A program made the translations under genes and the position numbers. From the NCBI RefSeq assembly GCF_001940455.1, contig NZ_MKQR01000009.1, positions 689,384 through 753,383 on the forward strand: a stretch of 64,000 bases of DNA, given 5' to 3'. The stretch's first letter is position 1. Every line of letters starts with the position of its first letter. Below, in pieces: positions 25,028 through 33,456 of the stretch. This stretch comes from Actinokineospora bangkokensis (GTDB lineage Bacteria > Actinomycetota > Actinomycetes > Mycobacteriales > Pseudonocardiaceae). The notes beneath the pieces are model-generated. The model saw nothing but the letters and a program-made list of their open reading frames with translations. It was not told where the DNA came from and searched no databases.

Positions 25028-25840
25028 TCAGCCCGCGGGTTCGGTGACGAAGTCGATCAGCCGTTCCACGGCGCCGATCAGCGGGGGCTGCACGTCGCGG
25101 AAGGTGGTCACCGCGGCGCGGACCCGCCGCCAGCCCTCGGCCGGGTCGCCCCAGCCCAGCGCGTCGCAGACCCCCTGCTTCCAGTCGAGCCCGCGGGGCA
25201 CGCGGGGCCAGGCGTCGATCCCGAGGGCGGCGGGGGTGACCGCTTCCCAGATGTCGACGTAGGGGTGGCCGGTGACCAGGACGTTCGGGTCGTCGAGGGT
25301 GTCGACGAGGCGGGTTTCCTTGCTGCCCGCGACCAGGTGGTCGACCAGGACGCCGACGCGGCGCAGCGGTGAGGTGCCGAAGGCGGCGAGCGCGGCGGGC
25401 AGGTGGTCGACGCCGTCGAGGGGTTCGACGACGATGCCCTCCACCCGCAGGTCGTGGCCCCAGACCCGTTCGACCAGCTCGGCGTCGTGCACGCCCTCGA
25501 CCCAGATGCGGGAGGCGCGGGCGGTGCGGGCACGCAGGCCCTCCACGCGCACCGACCCCGACGCCGAGACCCGGCGGGCGGGGGTGGTGGGGGCGGGTGC
25601 GGGGCGGACGAGGGTGACGGGGCGCCCGTCGAGGAGGAACCCGGCGGGGGTCAGCGGGAACACCCGGTGGCGGCCGTGGCGGTCCTCCAGCACGACGGTG
25701 TCGCGTTCCAGGCGCACGACCGCGCCGCAGAACCCGGTGGCCGGATCCTCGACCACGGTGCCGGGGGTGGCGGGCACCTGCGGGATCGCGCGGGCGGGGG
25801 CGGGCTTGAGGATGTCGCGGCGGTAGTCGTGGGGGCGCAC
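25028..25840 (-). CDS. DUF3097 family protein
   Basis: 270 residues, full length for this actinobacterial family. Recognisable stretches are DYRRDILKP at the N-terminus, the RIWVEGVHDAELVERVWGHD block with VEPLDGVDHL after it, and VLVDHLVAGSKE near the C-terminus. The central block with its Glu and Asp residues resembles a TOPRIM-like nucleotide-binding arrangement, but that is only suggestive. No characterised role. Monocistronic. Confidence 0.87.
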   Translation of the reverse strand: MRPHDYRRDILKPAPARAIPQVPATPGTVVEDPATGFCGAVVRLERDTVVLEDRHGRHRVFPLTPAGFLLDGRPVTLVRPAPAPTTPARRVSASGSVRVEGLRARTARASRIWVEGVHDAELVERVWGHDLRVEGIVVEPLDGVDHLPAALAAFGTSPLRRVGVLVDHLVAGSKETRLVDTLDDPNVLVTGHPYVDIWEAVTPAALGIDAWPRVPRGLDWKQGVCDALGWGDPAEGWRRVRAAVTTFRDVQPPLIGAVERLIDFVTEPAG

Positions 25841-25963
25841 GCGGTCACGCTAGGCCGTGCTCCACAGGCCCGCCACCCGCCCCCGCGTCCCCCGCCCGGC
25901 ATTCACCCACCTGACACCGCGGCCGCCTGACATCACGGCCGCCTGTACCGCCCGACGCGGCTC

Positions 25964-27139
25964 CTAGCCGGCGAGTGGGCGTGGGCGCAGGACCGACGCG
26001 CCCAGGGCGCCGACCGCGCACAGCAGCACGGGCAGGGCGAACGCGGCGTTGAGCGGGACGAGCCCGGTCAGGGCGCCGATGGAGGCGGGTCCGGCGAGCA
26101 GGCCGAGGTAGCCCATGCCGACCACGCGGGCGACCAGGACCGCCGAGGAGCGGGACCCGAGGTTGCCCGCGGCGGTGAACAGCTGCGGGACGCACCCGGA
26201 CAGGCCGATGCCGAACACCGCCCACCCGGTGATGGCGAGCGCGGGCCAGGGTGCGGCGGCGGCGGTGGCGAGGCCGACCGCGGCCAGGGCGGCGCCCCAG
26301 CGCACCACCCACACCGCGCCGAAGCGGCCCGCGACGGGGTCGGCGGTGAAGCGGCCGATGGTCATGGCCACCGAGAACGCCCCGTAGGCCAGGGCGGCGG
26401 TGCCCGGGGGTGTGCCCAGGACGTCGCGCAGGTGCACCGAGGCCCAGTCGTAGGCCACGCCCTCGGAGAGCATGAGGGCGAAGGCGAGCCCGCCGAGCAG
26501 CCACACCAGCCGGGTCGGGGGGCGTTCGGCGGGGGTGGTGTCGTCGGGGTCGCCGCGGCGGGGGTCGCCGGGCAGCAGCGCGCGGGCGAAGGCGACGACG
26601 GCGACCAGGCAGACCGCGGCGACGGCGAGGAGGGTGGGCAGCACCGGGACCCGGCCCAGGACCAGGGCGCCGACCGCGGCGGCGAGGGCGCCGCCGACGG
26701 AGAACACGGCGTGGAAGGCGGACATGACCGGGCGGCCGTAGGCGCGTTCGACGTCGACGGCGTGGGCGTTCATGGCCACGTCGAGGGCGCCGTTGCCCAG
26801 GCCGAGCACGACCAGGGCGGCGGCGAGGGTCCAGGGGCCCCTGGCCAGGCCGGGGCCGATGATGGCCAGGGAGATCAGGGTGGCGGCGGCGGGGACGACG
26901 ACGCGGTGGCCGAAGCGGTCGGTGAGGGCGCCGGTGGCCTGCATGCCCACGAACGCCGAGCCGCCGAGGACCAGCAGCAGCGCGCCGAGGGTGGCGTGGC
27001 TGATGCCGGTGTCGTGCTCGATGACGGGGATGTGGACCACCCACATGCCCAGGACGAACCCGTTGAGGCCGAAGTAGCCCCAGGTGGCCACCCGCGCCGC
27101 GCGCGGGGGCGCGGTCGGGGCGGACTGCTCAGCAGACAC
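25964..27139 (-). CDS. Major facilitator superfamily transporter
   Basis: 391 residues with about 12 hydrophobic helices. The A-motif-like loop reads GALTDRFGHRVVVP between helices 2 and 3. Layout (N-terminal GYFGLNGFVLGMWVVHIP) resembles YfcJ/YbjJ-like sugar or metabolite exporters, though the substrate cannot be predicted. The GTG start overlaps the DeoR regulator's stop by 11 bases, so the two form an operon. DeoR regulators usually sense phosphorylated sugars, hinting at a sugar-type cargo. Confidence 0.85.
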   Translation of the reverse strand: MSAEQSAPTAPPRAARVATWGYFGLNGFVLGMWVVHIPVIEHDTGISHATLGALLLVLGGSAFVGMQATGALTDRFGHRVVVPAAATLISLAIIGPGLARGPWTLAAALVVLGLGNGALDVAMNAHAVDVERAYGRPVMSAFHAVFSVGGALAAAVGALVLGRVPVLPTLLAVAAVCLVAVVAFARALLPGDPRRGDPDDTTPAERPPTRLVWLLGGLAFALMLSEGVAYDWASVHLRDVLGTPPGTAALAYGAFSVAMTIGRFTADPVAGRFGAVWVVRWGAALAAVGLATAAAAPWPALAITGWAVFGIGLSGCVPQLFTAAGNLGSRSSAVLVARVVGMGYLGLLAGPASIGALTGLVPLNAAFALPVLLCAVGALGASVLRPRPLAG

Positions 27140-27893
27140 GCACCGTCACCCCTCTCTCCTGCAGTTCTGCCCGGTCGGGTGCCGGGGCGGTGGCGTCGGT
27201 GAGCACCGCGTGGGCGGTGTCGGCGGGGAAGACGCGGGCGAGGGCGACCTGCCCCCACTTGCCGCCGTCGGCGGCGACGAGGACGCGGCGGGCCGCGGCG
27301 GCGGCCTCCTGCTTGACCTGGGCGTCGGCCAGGTCGACGGCGGTGAGCCCGGCGGTGGTGTCGAACCCGCAGGGGCTGAGCAGGGCGACGTCGAAGCGCA
27401 GGGCGCGCAGGGAGGCCAGGGTGAGCGGGCCGACCAGGGCCAGTTCGCCGGGGCGGGGTTCGCCGCCGGGCAGCAGGACGCGGGTGACGGGGTCGTCGAG
27501 CAGGACGCGGGCGGCGTGCACCGACAGGGGCATGACGGTGACCGGTCGCCCGCGCAGGGCGCGGGCGACCTCGACGGCGGTGGTGCCGGAGTCGAGGACG
27601 ACAGCCTCGCCGTCGTCGACCATGGCCGCCGCGGCGGCGGCGATGCGGCGCTTGGCGCCGGTGGCGTCGCGGGCGCGTTCGGCGAAGGGGACCTCGACGG
27701 CGCCGGGCAGGGCGGCGACGGCGCCGCCGTGCACGCGGCGGACGAGGCCGGTGGCGGCGAGGGCGTCGAGGTCGCGGCGCACGGTCATCTCGGAGGCGCC
27801 GGTGCGCGCGGCCAGGGCGGAGACCTCCACGACCTCCACCGTGCCCGCGCGCAGCGCGGCGAGGATCACCTGCCTGCGTTCGTCGGCTCGCAC
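27129..27893 (-). CDS. DeoR/GlpR family transcriptional regulator
   Basis: 254 residues. An N-terminal DeoR HTH (ERRQVILAALRAGTVEV, SEMTVRRDLDALAATGLVRRVHGGA) is followed by a sensor domain of the DeoR C-terminal family: DSGTTAVEVARAL, LLPGGEPRPGELALVGP and the FDVALLSPCGFD segment. The GTG at 27893 is picked because homology starts at VRADERRQ. A tandem operator-like repeat lies only 11-51 bases upstream, so it likely represses its own operon with the MFS gene. Confidence 0.92.
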   Translation of the reverse strand: MRADERRQVILAALRAGTVEVVEVSALAARTGASEMTVRRDLDALAATGLVRRVHGGAVAALPGAVEVPFAERARDATGAKRRIAAAAAAMVDDGEAVVLDSGTTAVEVARALRGRPVTVMPLSVHAARVLLDDPVTRVLLPGGEPRPGELALVGPLTLASLRALRFDVALLSPCGFDTTAGLTAVDLADAQVKQEAAAAARRVLVAADGGKWGQVALARVFPADTAHAVLTDATAPAPDRAELQERGVTVRVC

Positions 27894-28259
27894 CCCACCA
27901 TCCTCGCACACATGGGATGTTCGTTCGCACACCTGGGGTGTTCGGGATGGGGGTGCGGTGGTCCGGCCGGACAAGGCGGCGGCCATTGTCGGGGCGATCT
28001 TGGGCAAGCGCGCACGAATGCGCCCGCGCCGGTGGCCAACCGGGTGCCAAAAACGCGGCGATAGGCACCGTTCGGCGGTACAAAACCGGTCGTGAGCAGG
28101 AAGGATGCGAGCGACCACCGGGGTGGGTCGCCCGTGTGTCAGACCGGTCACAATCGTGATCACCCCAATGGAAACACTGTGCTAGACCCTTTCGGAAGCC
28201 GCGTCGGACAAAGGGGCGGACGAGGCGTTCACCCGCGCGCGGGGGAAGGACGGGCACGA
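27894..28259. other. Divergent control region, DeoR operon versus BesD-like cassette
   Basis: 366 bases with no gene I can support. The DeoR-proximal end has the tandem operator. The remainder contains scattered AT-richer patches (around 28020-28200) likely holding the promoter of the oxygenase gene, but no clear -35/-10 pair was found. Confidence 0.5.
27904..27944. promoter_or_regulatory. Tandem 20-bp operator repeats upstream of deoR-type gene
   Basis: TCGCACACATGGGATGTTCG at 27904-27923 and TCGCACACCTGGGGTGTTCG at 27925-27944 share 18 of 20 bases and are spaced 21 bp, two helical turns. Each copy is itself a near-dyad, CGCACA-N7-TGTTCG. Position just upstream of the DeoR start suggests autorepression. 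Confidence 0.65.
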
Positions 28260-29132
28260 ATGGCGCAGTCGCTCGGACAGCAGCGAGCCCTCCAGGAGGT
28301 CGTCGACACCGACCGGTACCCGCTGCACGACCCGGGCGGCGCCGTGCTCGCCGCGGTCGTCGAGCGCGCCAGGGCCGAGCTGCGCGAGCGCGGGTGCACC
28401 GTGCTGCCCGACTTCATCCGCCCCGAGCAGCGGGCCACCCTGCGCGCCGAGGGCGAGGCGGTCGCCCCGCACGCCCACTACGAGCCCGAGACGGTCAACG
28501 CCTACAACATCGCCGTCGACGACACCCTGCCCGCCGACCACCCCGCCCGGCGGGCCATGGTCCGCGGCAACGCCTTCGTCGCCCGCGACCTGCTCCCCCG
28601 CGACTGCCTCATCGAGCGGCTCTACACCGACCCCGGCTTCGGCCGGTTCGTCGCCGACTGCTTCGAGCTGCCCGCCCTGCACCCGCTGGCCGACCCGCTC
28701 TCGGCGCTGTGCCTCAACGTCATCCCCCCGGGCATGGCCCACCCCTGGCACTTCGACACCAACGAGTACACCGTCTCCATGCTCACCCGGGAGTCGGAGT
28801 CCGGCGGTCAGTTCCACTACTGCCCGGGGATCCGCTCTGCGGAGGCGGAGAACCTCGACGACGTGCGCGCGGTGCTCGACGGCGACACCACCGCGGTGCG
28901 GGAGCTGACCCTGCGCCCCGGGGACCTGCAGCTGTTCAAGGGCCGGTTCTCCCTGCACCGGGTGGATACCGTCACCGGCGCCACCGCCCGGCACTCGGCG
29001 ATCTTCGCCTACAGCGAGCGCCCCGGGGTCATCGGCAGCGTCGAGCGCACCCGCCAGCTCTTCGGCCGGGTGCTGCCCGCCCACCACGCCGCCGCCGCGG
29101 CCCGCGTGCGCGGCGACGCCCTCCTCGACTGA
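28260..29132 (+). CDS. Fe(II)/2-oxoglutarate oxygenase, BesD/HalD family with hydroxylase-type triad
   Basis: 290 residues. The double-stranded beta-helix carries iron ligands His164 and Asp166 in HPWHFDTNEY and His233 in RFSLHRV, with Arg244 in TARHSAIFAY placed to bind 2-oxoglutarate. This wording is that of the BesD/HalD free-amino-acid halogenase family. Halogenases of the family replace the Asp with Gly to make room for chloride. Here the Asp is present, so hydroxylation is predicted. ATG 28260 is preceded by GGGGGAAGGA. It opens a co-directional cassette with a methyltransferase and an acyltransferase, so the substrate may be an amino acid that becomes methylated or acylated; that is inference. 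Confidence 0.82.
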   Translation: MAQSLGQQRALQEVVDTDRYPLHDPGGAVLAAVVERARAELRERGCTVLPDFIRPEQRATLRAEGEAVAPHAHYEPETVNAYNIAVDDTLPADHPARRAMVRGNAFVARDLLPRDCLIERLYTDPGFGRFVADCFELPALHPLADPLSALCLNVIPPGMAHPWHFDTNEYTVSMLTRESESGGQFHYCPGIRSAEAENLDDVRAVLDGDTTAVRELTLRPGDLQLFKGRFSLHRVDTVTGATARHSAIFAYSERPGVIGSVERTRQLFGRVLPAHHAAAAARVRGDALLD

Positions 29133-29231
29133 CCCCCGGCGCGACCGCCACCCCCGGCGCGACCGGCACCCCGGCCCGCGCCGCCCCCGCGCGCCCCACC
29201 CCACCGGAACCACCAGCGAGGAGCACGCCCC

Positions 29232-30062
29232 GTGGAGTACGACGACACCGGCAAGACCTCCTTCGACCACATCTACACCCAGCCCGACCCGCGGTCCTAC
29301 TTCGCCGCCCTGCGCGAGGTCGACTACCGCATCCCCGACCTGGCCAAGCCCTACTTCGCCAAGCTCGTCGCCGAGTACCGCCAGACCCAGGACACCCCCA
29401 CCCCGCAGGTGCTCGACATCGGCTGCTCCTACGGCATCAACGCCGCCCTGCTGCGCGCCGACACCACCATGGACACCCTCTACGACCACTACACCGACCC
29501 CGCCCGCGCCGGGCTCGACCGCGCGGGGCTGCTGGCCCAGGACCGGGCCCTGCTGCACCCGGGCGAGGGGGGCGAGGACATCCGGGTGGTCGGGTTCGAC
29601 GCCTCCGCCCCCGCCCTGGCCTACGCCAGGGAGGCCGGGTTCCTCGACGACACCGTGCACGCCGACCTGGAGACCGCCGAGCCCACCGAGGCGCAGGCCG
29701 CGGCGCTGGCGGGCACCGACCTGGTCATCTCCACCGGGTGCGTCGGCTACGTCACCGAGGCCACCCTGGTGCGCGTCGCCCGCGCCCAGGGCGGGCGGCT
29801 GCCGTGGATGGCGCACTTCGTGCTGCGCATGTTCCCCTACGACCCGATCGCCGAGGCGCTGGCGGAGCTGGGCTACGAGACCACCGCGGTGCCCGGGGCG
29901 TTCAAGCAGCGCCGCTTCGCCTCCGCCGACGAGCAGACCCAGGTGCTCGACACCATCGCCGCCGCCGGGGTCGACCCCACCGGCCTGGAGACCGAGGGCT
30001 GGCTCTACGCCGAGCTGCACCTGTCGCACCCGCGCGGCACCACCCCCACGGCGCTGGCATGA
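29232..30062 (+). CDS. Class I SAM-dependent methyltransferase
   Basis: 276 residues. SAM-binding motif I is VLDIGCSYGINAALLR near residues 57-72, followed by VVGFDASAPALAYA and a TDLVISTGCVGYV motif-IV region. The N-terminus (DDTGKTSFDHIYTQPDPRSYF) and C-terminus do not match a methyltransferase of known substrate. The GTG start has GAGGAG about ten bases upstream, 99 bases after the oxygenase gene. Placement between a BesD-type oxygenase and a carnitine-type acyltransferase suggests a methylated, possibly betaine-like, small molecule. I do not recognise the specific reaction. Confidence 0.8.
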   Translation: MEYDDTGKTSFDHIYTQPDPRSYFAALREVDYRIPDLAKPYFAKLVAEYRQTQDTPTPQVLDIGCSYGINAALLRADTTMDTLYDHYTDPARAGLDRAGLLAQDRALLHPGEGGEDIRVVGFDASAPALAYAREAGFLDDTVHADLETAEPTEAQAAALAGTDLVISTGCVGYVTEATLVRVARAQGGRLPWMAHFVLRMFPYDPIAEALAELGYETTAVPGAFKQRRFASADEQTQVLDTIAAAGVDPTGLETEGWLYAELHLSHPRGTTPTALA

Positions 30063-30080
30063 TCCACCGACCATGATCGA

Positions 30081-30134
30081 CACCCCGGGGCCCCCGCCCG
30101 CGGCCGCGGCGCCACCGGGTGGGCACCCGGGGTG
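30081..30134. repeat. 9-bp inverted repeat after methyltransferase gene
   Basis: CACCCCGGG at 30081-30089 and CCCGGGGTG at 30126-30134, loop of 36 bases. It could be an attenuating hairpin between the methyltransferase and acyltransferase genes. The wide loop makes it weak as a terminator. Confidence 0.35.
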
Positions 30135-30282
30135 ATCACGGCGTTATTGCGCACCGACGACCGCACCCCAGATGATGACCCCCGCGTCCCACCGGGACCG
30201 CACCGCACCAGCACCACCACAACACCACCACCACGGACAGCAGCACAACCGGACAGCACCACCGGCGCGAAGAAGGATGACA

Positions 30283-32124
30283 GTGACCAGCACCCAGGCC
30301 TCGACGGGCACCGCGGCGACCACCGAGTGGTCCACCAGCACCTTCGGCAACGAGGAGCGGCTGCCCCGGGTGCCGCTGCCCACCCTGGACGACACCTGCG
30401 CCCGGTTCCTGGACTGGTGCGCCCCGCTGCTGACCCCCGAGCAGCTGGCCGCCACCGAGGCCGCCGTCGCCGAGTACCTGGCCGAGGGCTCCCCCGCCCG
30501 CGCCCTGCACGCCGACCTGGAGCGCTTCGACGCCGAACCGGGCACCCGCAGCTGGCTCGACGTGTTCTGGCCCGCCCGCTACCTGGGCCGCCGCGACCGC
30601 ATCGCGCTCAACGCCAACTTCTTCTTCCTGTTCCAGGACACCGACGCCGACCAGTTCACCCGCGCCGCCGAGCTGATCACCGGCGCCGTGGCGTTCAAGC
30701 TGGCCCTCGACGCCGAGGCCGTGCCCCCGGTGCTCCAGCGCGGGCAGGCGCTGTCGATGGAGCAGAACAAGTTCCTGTTCTCCGAGACCCGCATCCCCGG
30801 CGCCGAGCAGGACACCGTCCGCGTCCCCTACACCGACCAGTGGCCCGGGCCCTCCACCGCCCGCCACGTCGTCGTGTTCAACCGCGGCAACGCCTTCGCC
30901 CTCGACGTCATCGGCCCCGACGGCGCCCCGTACTCCCCCGAGGACCTCAAGGCCGGGCTCGCCGAGGTCGTCAAGGCGGGCGGCAACTCCCCCGCCGCCC
31001 CCGACACCACCGTCGGGTCGCTGACCACCAAGGCCCGCGCCGAGTGGGCCGCCACCCGCGCCCGGCTGCTCGCCGACCCGGGCAACGCCGCCTCGATCGA
31101 CACCATCGAGACCGCGCTGTTCGTCGTCAACCTCGAGTCCTTCGCCCCCAAGGACGTCCAGGCCGCCTGCGACCACCTGCTGCACGGCGACTCCGGCAAC
31201 CGCTACTTCGACAAGTCGGTGTCGTTCATCGTCTTCGCCGACGGCCGCGCCGGGATCAACGTCGAGCACTGCGGCCTCGACGGCACCACCATCCTCAGCT
31301 TCGTCGACGCCGTCCTCGGCCGCGGCGCCGAGGAGCACGCCGCCGCCTCCGGCGCCCGCACCCAGGGCACCCCGCCGGTGCGGCTGCTGGAGTTCACCCT
31401 CGACGACGAGCTGCGCGCCGACATCGCCGCCGCCCGCCGCGCCTTCGCCGAGTACGGCGCCGCCACCGCCACCCGCACCGTGTCCTTCCCGGACTTCGGC
31501 ACCAAGGTCGCCAAGAGCCTGAAGATGTCGCCCGACGCGTTCGCGCAGCTGGCCTACCAGCTCGCCCACAAGCGCGCCAAGGGCATCACCGGCGCCACCT
31601 ACGAGTCCATCGCCACCCGCCAGTACCAGAACGGGCGCACCGAGGCGATGCGCGTGGTCACCCCCGAGGTGCTGGCCTTCGTCGCCGCCATGGAGGACAC
31701 CGGCGCCGACGCCGCGGCCAAGCGGGCGGCCTTCCGCGCCGCCGCCGAGGCCCACGTCGCCCGCGCCAAGGACTGCCAGCAGGGCCGCGCCCCCGAGCAG
31801 CACCTGTGGGAGCTCCAGCTCATCCAGAAGCGCCGCGGCGAGCAGCTCGGCGCCACCGGGCACCTGTCGCTCTACGACAGCCCCGGGTGGACGGTCATGC
31901 GCAACGACTACCTGTCCACCAGCTCCGCGCCCTCGGTCAACATCCAGTACTTCGGGTTCGGCTCCACCAGCCCCACCTGCATCGGCATCGCCTACGTGCT
32001 GTTGCCCGACCACCTCAACATCTACCTGTCCACCCCCGCCGCGGTCGCCGAGCAGATGCACACCTTCGCCGAGCACCTGCGCGACGCCGTCACCGAGCTG
32101 CGCGACCTGCTCGCCTCGGAGTAG
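30283..32124 (+). CDS. Choline/carnitine-type O-acyltransferase
   Basis: About 613 residues, close to the usual 600 of carnitine/choline acyltransferases. The catalytic His329 sits in GINVEHCGLDGTT. Other family blocks are RYLGRRDRIALNANFFF, MEQNKFLFSETRIPG, YESIATRQYQNGRTEAMR and the STSSAPSVNIQYFGFG tail. The family moves acyl groups between CoA and carnitine or choline. GTG 30283 is preferred to ATG 30277 because GAAGG then sits at proper spacing. Such enzymes are uncommon in actinomycete genomes. Its neighbours suggest a noncanonical hydroxylated, methylated acyl acceptor. A strong hairpin follows the stop. Confidence 0.88.
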   Translation: MTSTQASTGTAATTEWSTSTFGNEERLPRVPLPTLDDTCARFLDWCAPLLTPEQLAATEAAVAEYLAEGSPARALHADLERFDAEPGTRSWLDVFWPARYLGRRDRIALNANFFFLFQDTDADQFTRAAELITGAVAFKLALDAEAVPPVLQRGQALSMEQNKFLFSETRIPGAEQDTVRVPYTDQWPGPSTARHVVVFNRGNAFALDVIGPDGAPYSPEDLKAGLAEVVKAGGNSPAAPDTTVGSLTTKARAEWAATRARLLADPGNAASIDTIETALFVVNLESFAPKDVQAACDHLLHGDSGNRYFDKSVSFIVFADGRAGINVEHCGLDGTTILSFVDAVLGRGAEEHAAASGARTQGTPPVRLLEFTLDDELRADIAAARRAFAEYGAATATRTVSFPDFGTKVAKSLKMSPDAFAQLAYQLAHKRAKGITGATYESIATRQYQNGRTEAMRVVTPEVLAFVAAMEDTGADAAAKRAAFRAAAEAHVARAKDCQQGRAPEQHLWELQLIQKRRGEQLGATGHLSLYDSPGWTVMRNDYLSTSSAPSVNIQYFGFGSTSPTCIGIAYVLLPDHLNIYLSTPAAVAEQMHTFAEHLRDAVTELRDLLASE

Positions 32125-32132
32125 CCGCCCCC

Positions 32133-32174
32133 GGCGCGCCCGCCCGAACTGGTTCCGGGGCGGGCGGGCGCGCC
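32133..32174 (+). terminator. Strong hairpin terminator after acyltransferase gene
   Basis: A perfect 14-bp stem, GGCGCGCCCGCCCG at 32133-32146 and its complement at 32161-32174, with a 14-base loop, nine bases after the stop. It separates the three-gene cassette from the alcohol dehydrogenase gene. Confidence 0.75.
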
Positions 32175-32250
32175 ACCGGCCTCATCGGACTGTTTGCCCC
32201 GCGAGCACCACCGGGTACCTCCCGGCCACACGCCCCCGGGGAGGACCAGC

Positions 32251-33264
32251 ATGACCACGATGCGCGCCGTGCAGTTCCCCCACCCCGGCGGCCCGCTGCA
32301 ACTGGTCGAGCGGGAGGTGCCCGAGCCGGGGCCCGGGCAGGTGCGCGTCACCGTGCAGGCCTGCGGGGTCTGCCACGCCGACACCACGACCAGGGACGGC
32401 GCACCGGCCTACCCGATCGTGCCCGGCCACGAGGTCGTCGGCGTCGTCGACGCCCTCGGCCCCGACGTGCCCGGGACGTGGGCGCCCGGCGACCGGGTCG
32501 GGGTGGGCCGCTTCGGCGGCGGGTGCGGGCACTGCGACCGCTGCCGCCGCGGCGACGCGATCACCTGCCCCACCGGCCGCGTCCCGGGCACCACCGTCGA
32601 CGGCGGCTACGCCGACGCCCTCGTCGTCCCCGCCGCCGCCCTGGCCAGGGTGCCCGACGCGCTGGCCGCCGAGGAGGCCGCGACCCTGCTCTGCGCCGGG
32701 GTCAGCGCCTTCCACGCCCTGCGCTCGAGCCCCGCCCGCCCCGGCGACCGCGTCGCCGTGCTCGGCCTCGGCGGCCTGGGCCACCTCGCGGTCCAGTTCG
32801 CCGCCAAGATGGGCTGCGAGGTCATCGCCATCTCCCGCGGCGCCGACAAGGCCGCGCTCGCCCGCGAACTCGGCGCCCACCACCACATCGACCCCGACAC
32901 CGTCGACGCCGGCAAGGCACTGTCCGCCCTCGGCGGCGCCCGCGTCGTCCTGGCCACCACCACCAGCGGCCCCGCGGTGTCCACCGCGCTGACCGGGCTG
33001 TCCCCCCGCGGTCAGGTCACCGTCTTGGGCGCGGCCGCCGAACCCCTGCGCGTCGGCGCCACCGCCCTCATCGGGGCCGCCACCTCCATCACCGGCCACC
33101 CCTGCGGCACCGCCATCGACTCCGAGGACACCATGCGCTTCTGCGTCCTGACCGGGGCCCGGCCCCTCGTCGAGACCCTGCCCCTGGAACGCGCCGCCGA
33201 CGCCTTCGACCGCATGCTCTCCGGCCGCGCCCGCTTCCGCGTCGTGCTCACCACCGGCAACTGA
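32251..33264 (+). CDS. Zinc-dependent alcohol dehydrogenase
   Basis: 337 residues. Catalytic zinc ligands are in ACGVCHADTT and VPGHEVVGVV. The structural zinc site is GCGHCDRCRRGDAITC with four Cys. A Rossmann NAD(P) motif VLGLGGLGHLAVQFAAKMG follows near residue 170. It oxidises alcohols or reduces aldehydes; substrate unknown. ATG 32251 has GGGGAGGACC upstream. It sits after a terminator, so it is probably not part of the preceding cassette operon. Confidence 0.92.
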   Translation: MTTMRAVQFPHPGGPLQLVEREVPEPGPGQVRVTVQACGVCHADTTTRDGAPAYPIVPGHEVVGVVDALGPDVPGTWAPGDRVGVGRFGGGCGHCDRCRRGDAITCPTGRVPGTTVDGGYADALVVPAAALARVPDALAAEEAATLLCAGVSAFHALRSSPARPGDRVAVLGLGGLGHLAVQFAAKMGCEVIAISRGADKAALARELGAHHHIDPDTVDAGKALSALGGARVVLATTTSGPAVSTALTGLSPRGQVTVLGAAAEPLRVGATALIGAATSITGHPCGTAIDSEDTMRFCVLTGARPLVETLPLERAADAFDRMLSGRARFRVVLTTGN

Positions 33265-33268
33265 CCCC

Positions 33269-33358
33269 GTGCCGGGTGGTCGTCGCAGTTCGGCCGCGCG
33301 GCGTCTCAAGTGCCTGGTGCGGTGGCAGGCTTGTGCGACTACGACGATCAACCGGCAC
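33269..33358. repeat. 90-bp element with 21-bp imperfect inverted ends
   Basis: Left end 33269-33289 (GTGCCGGGTGGTCGTCGCAG plus T) and right end 33338-33358 are complementary at 18 of 21 positions. The interior has a smaller CAAG/CTTG fold. It lies between converging genes, so it may be a large terminator, or a MITE-like remnant. No target-site duplication was seen. Confidence 0.5.
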
Positions 33359-33456
33359 AGTGGACAGACGGGTTCGGCGGTGTGGCCCGCACGCGAACGG
33401 TCGTGACTGCCCGCGTCCAGCAACCCCTCCCCGACTGCGCCGGGCGGCGGTGGTGG

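Noticed and set aside
28260..29132. Calling the oxygenase a radical halogenase
   Set aside because: The family's halogenases lack the carboxylate ligand, but here Asp166 of HxD is present, so hydroxylase is the better reading.
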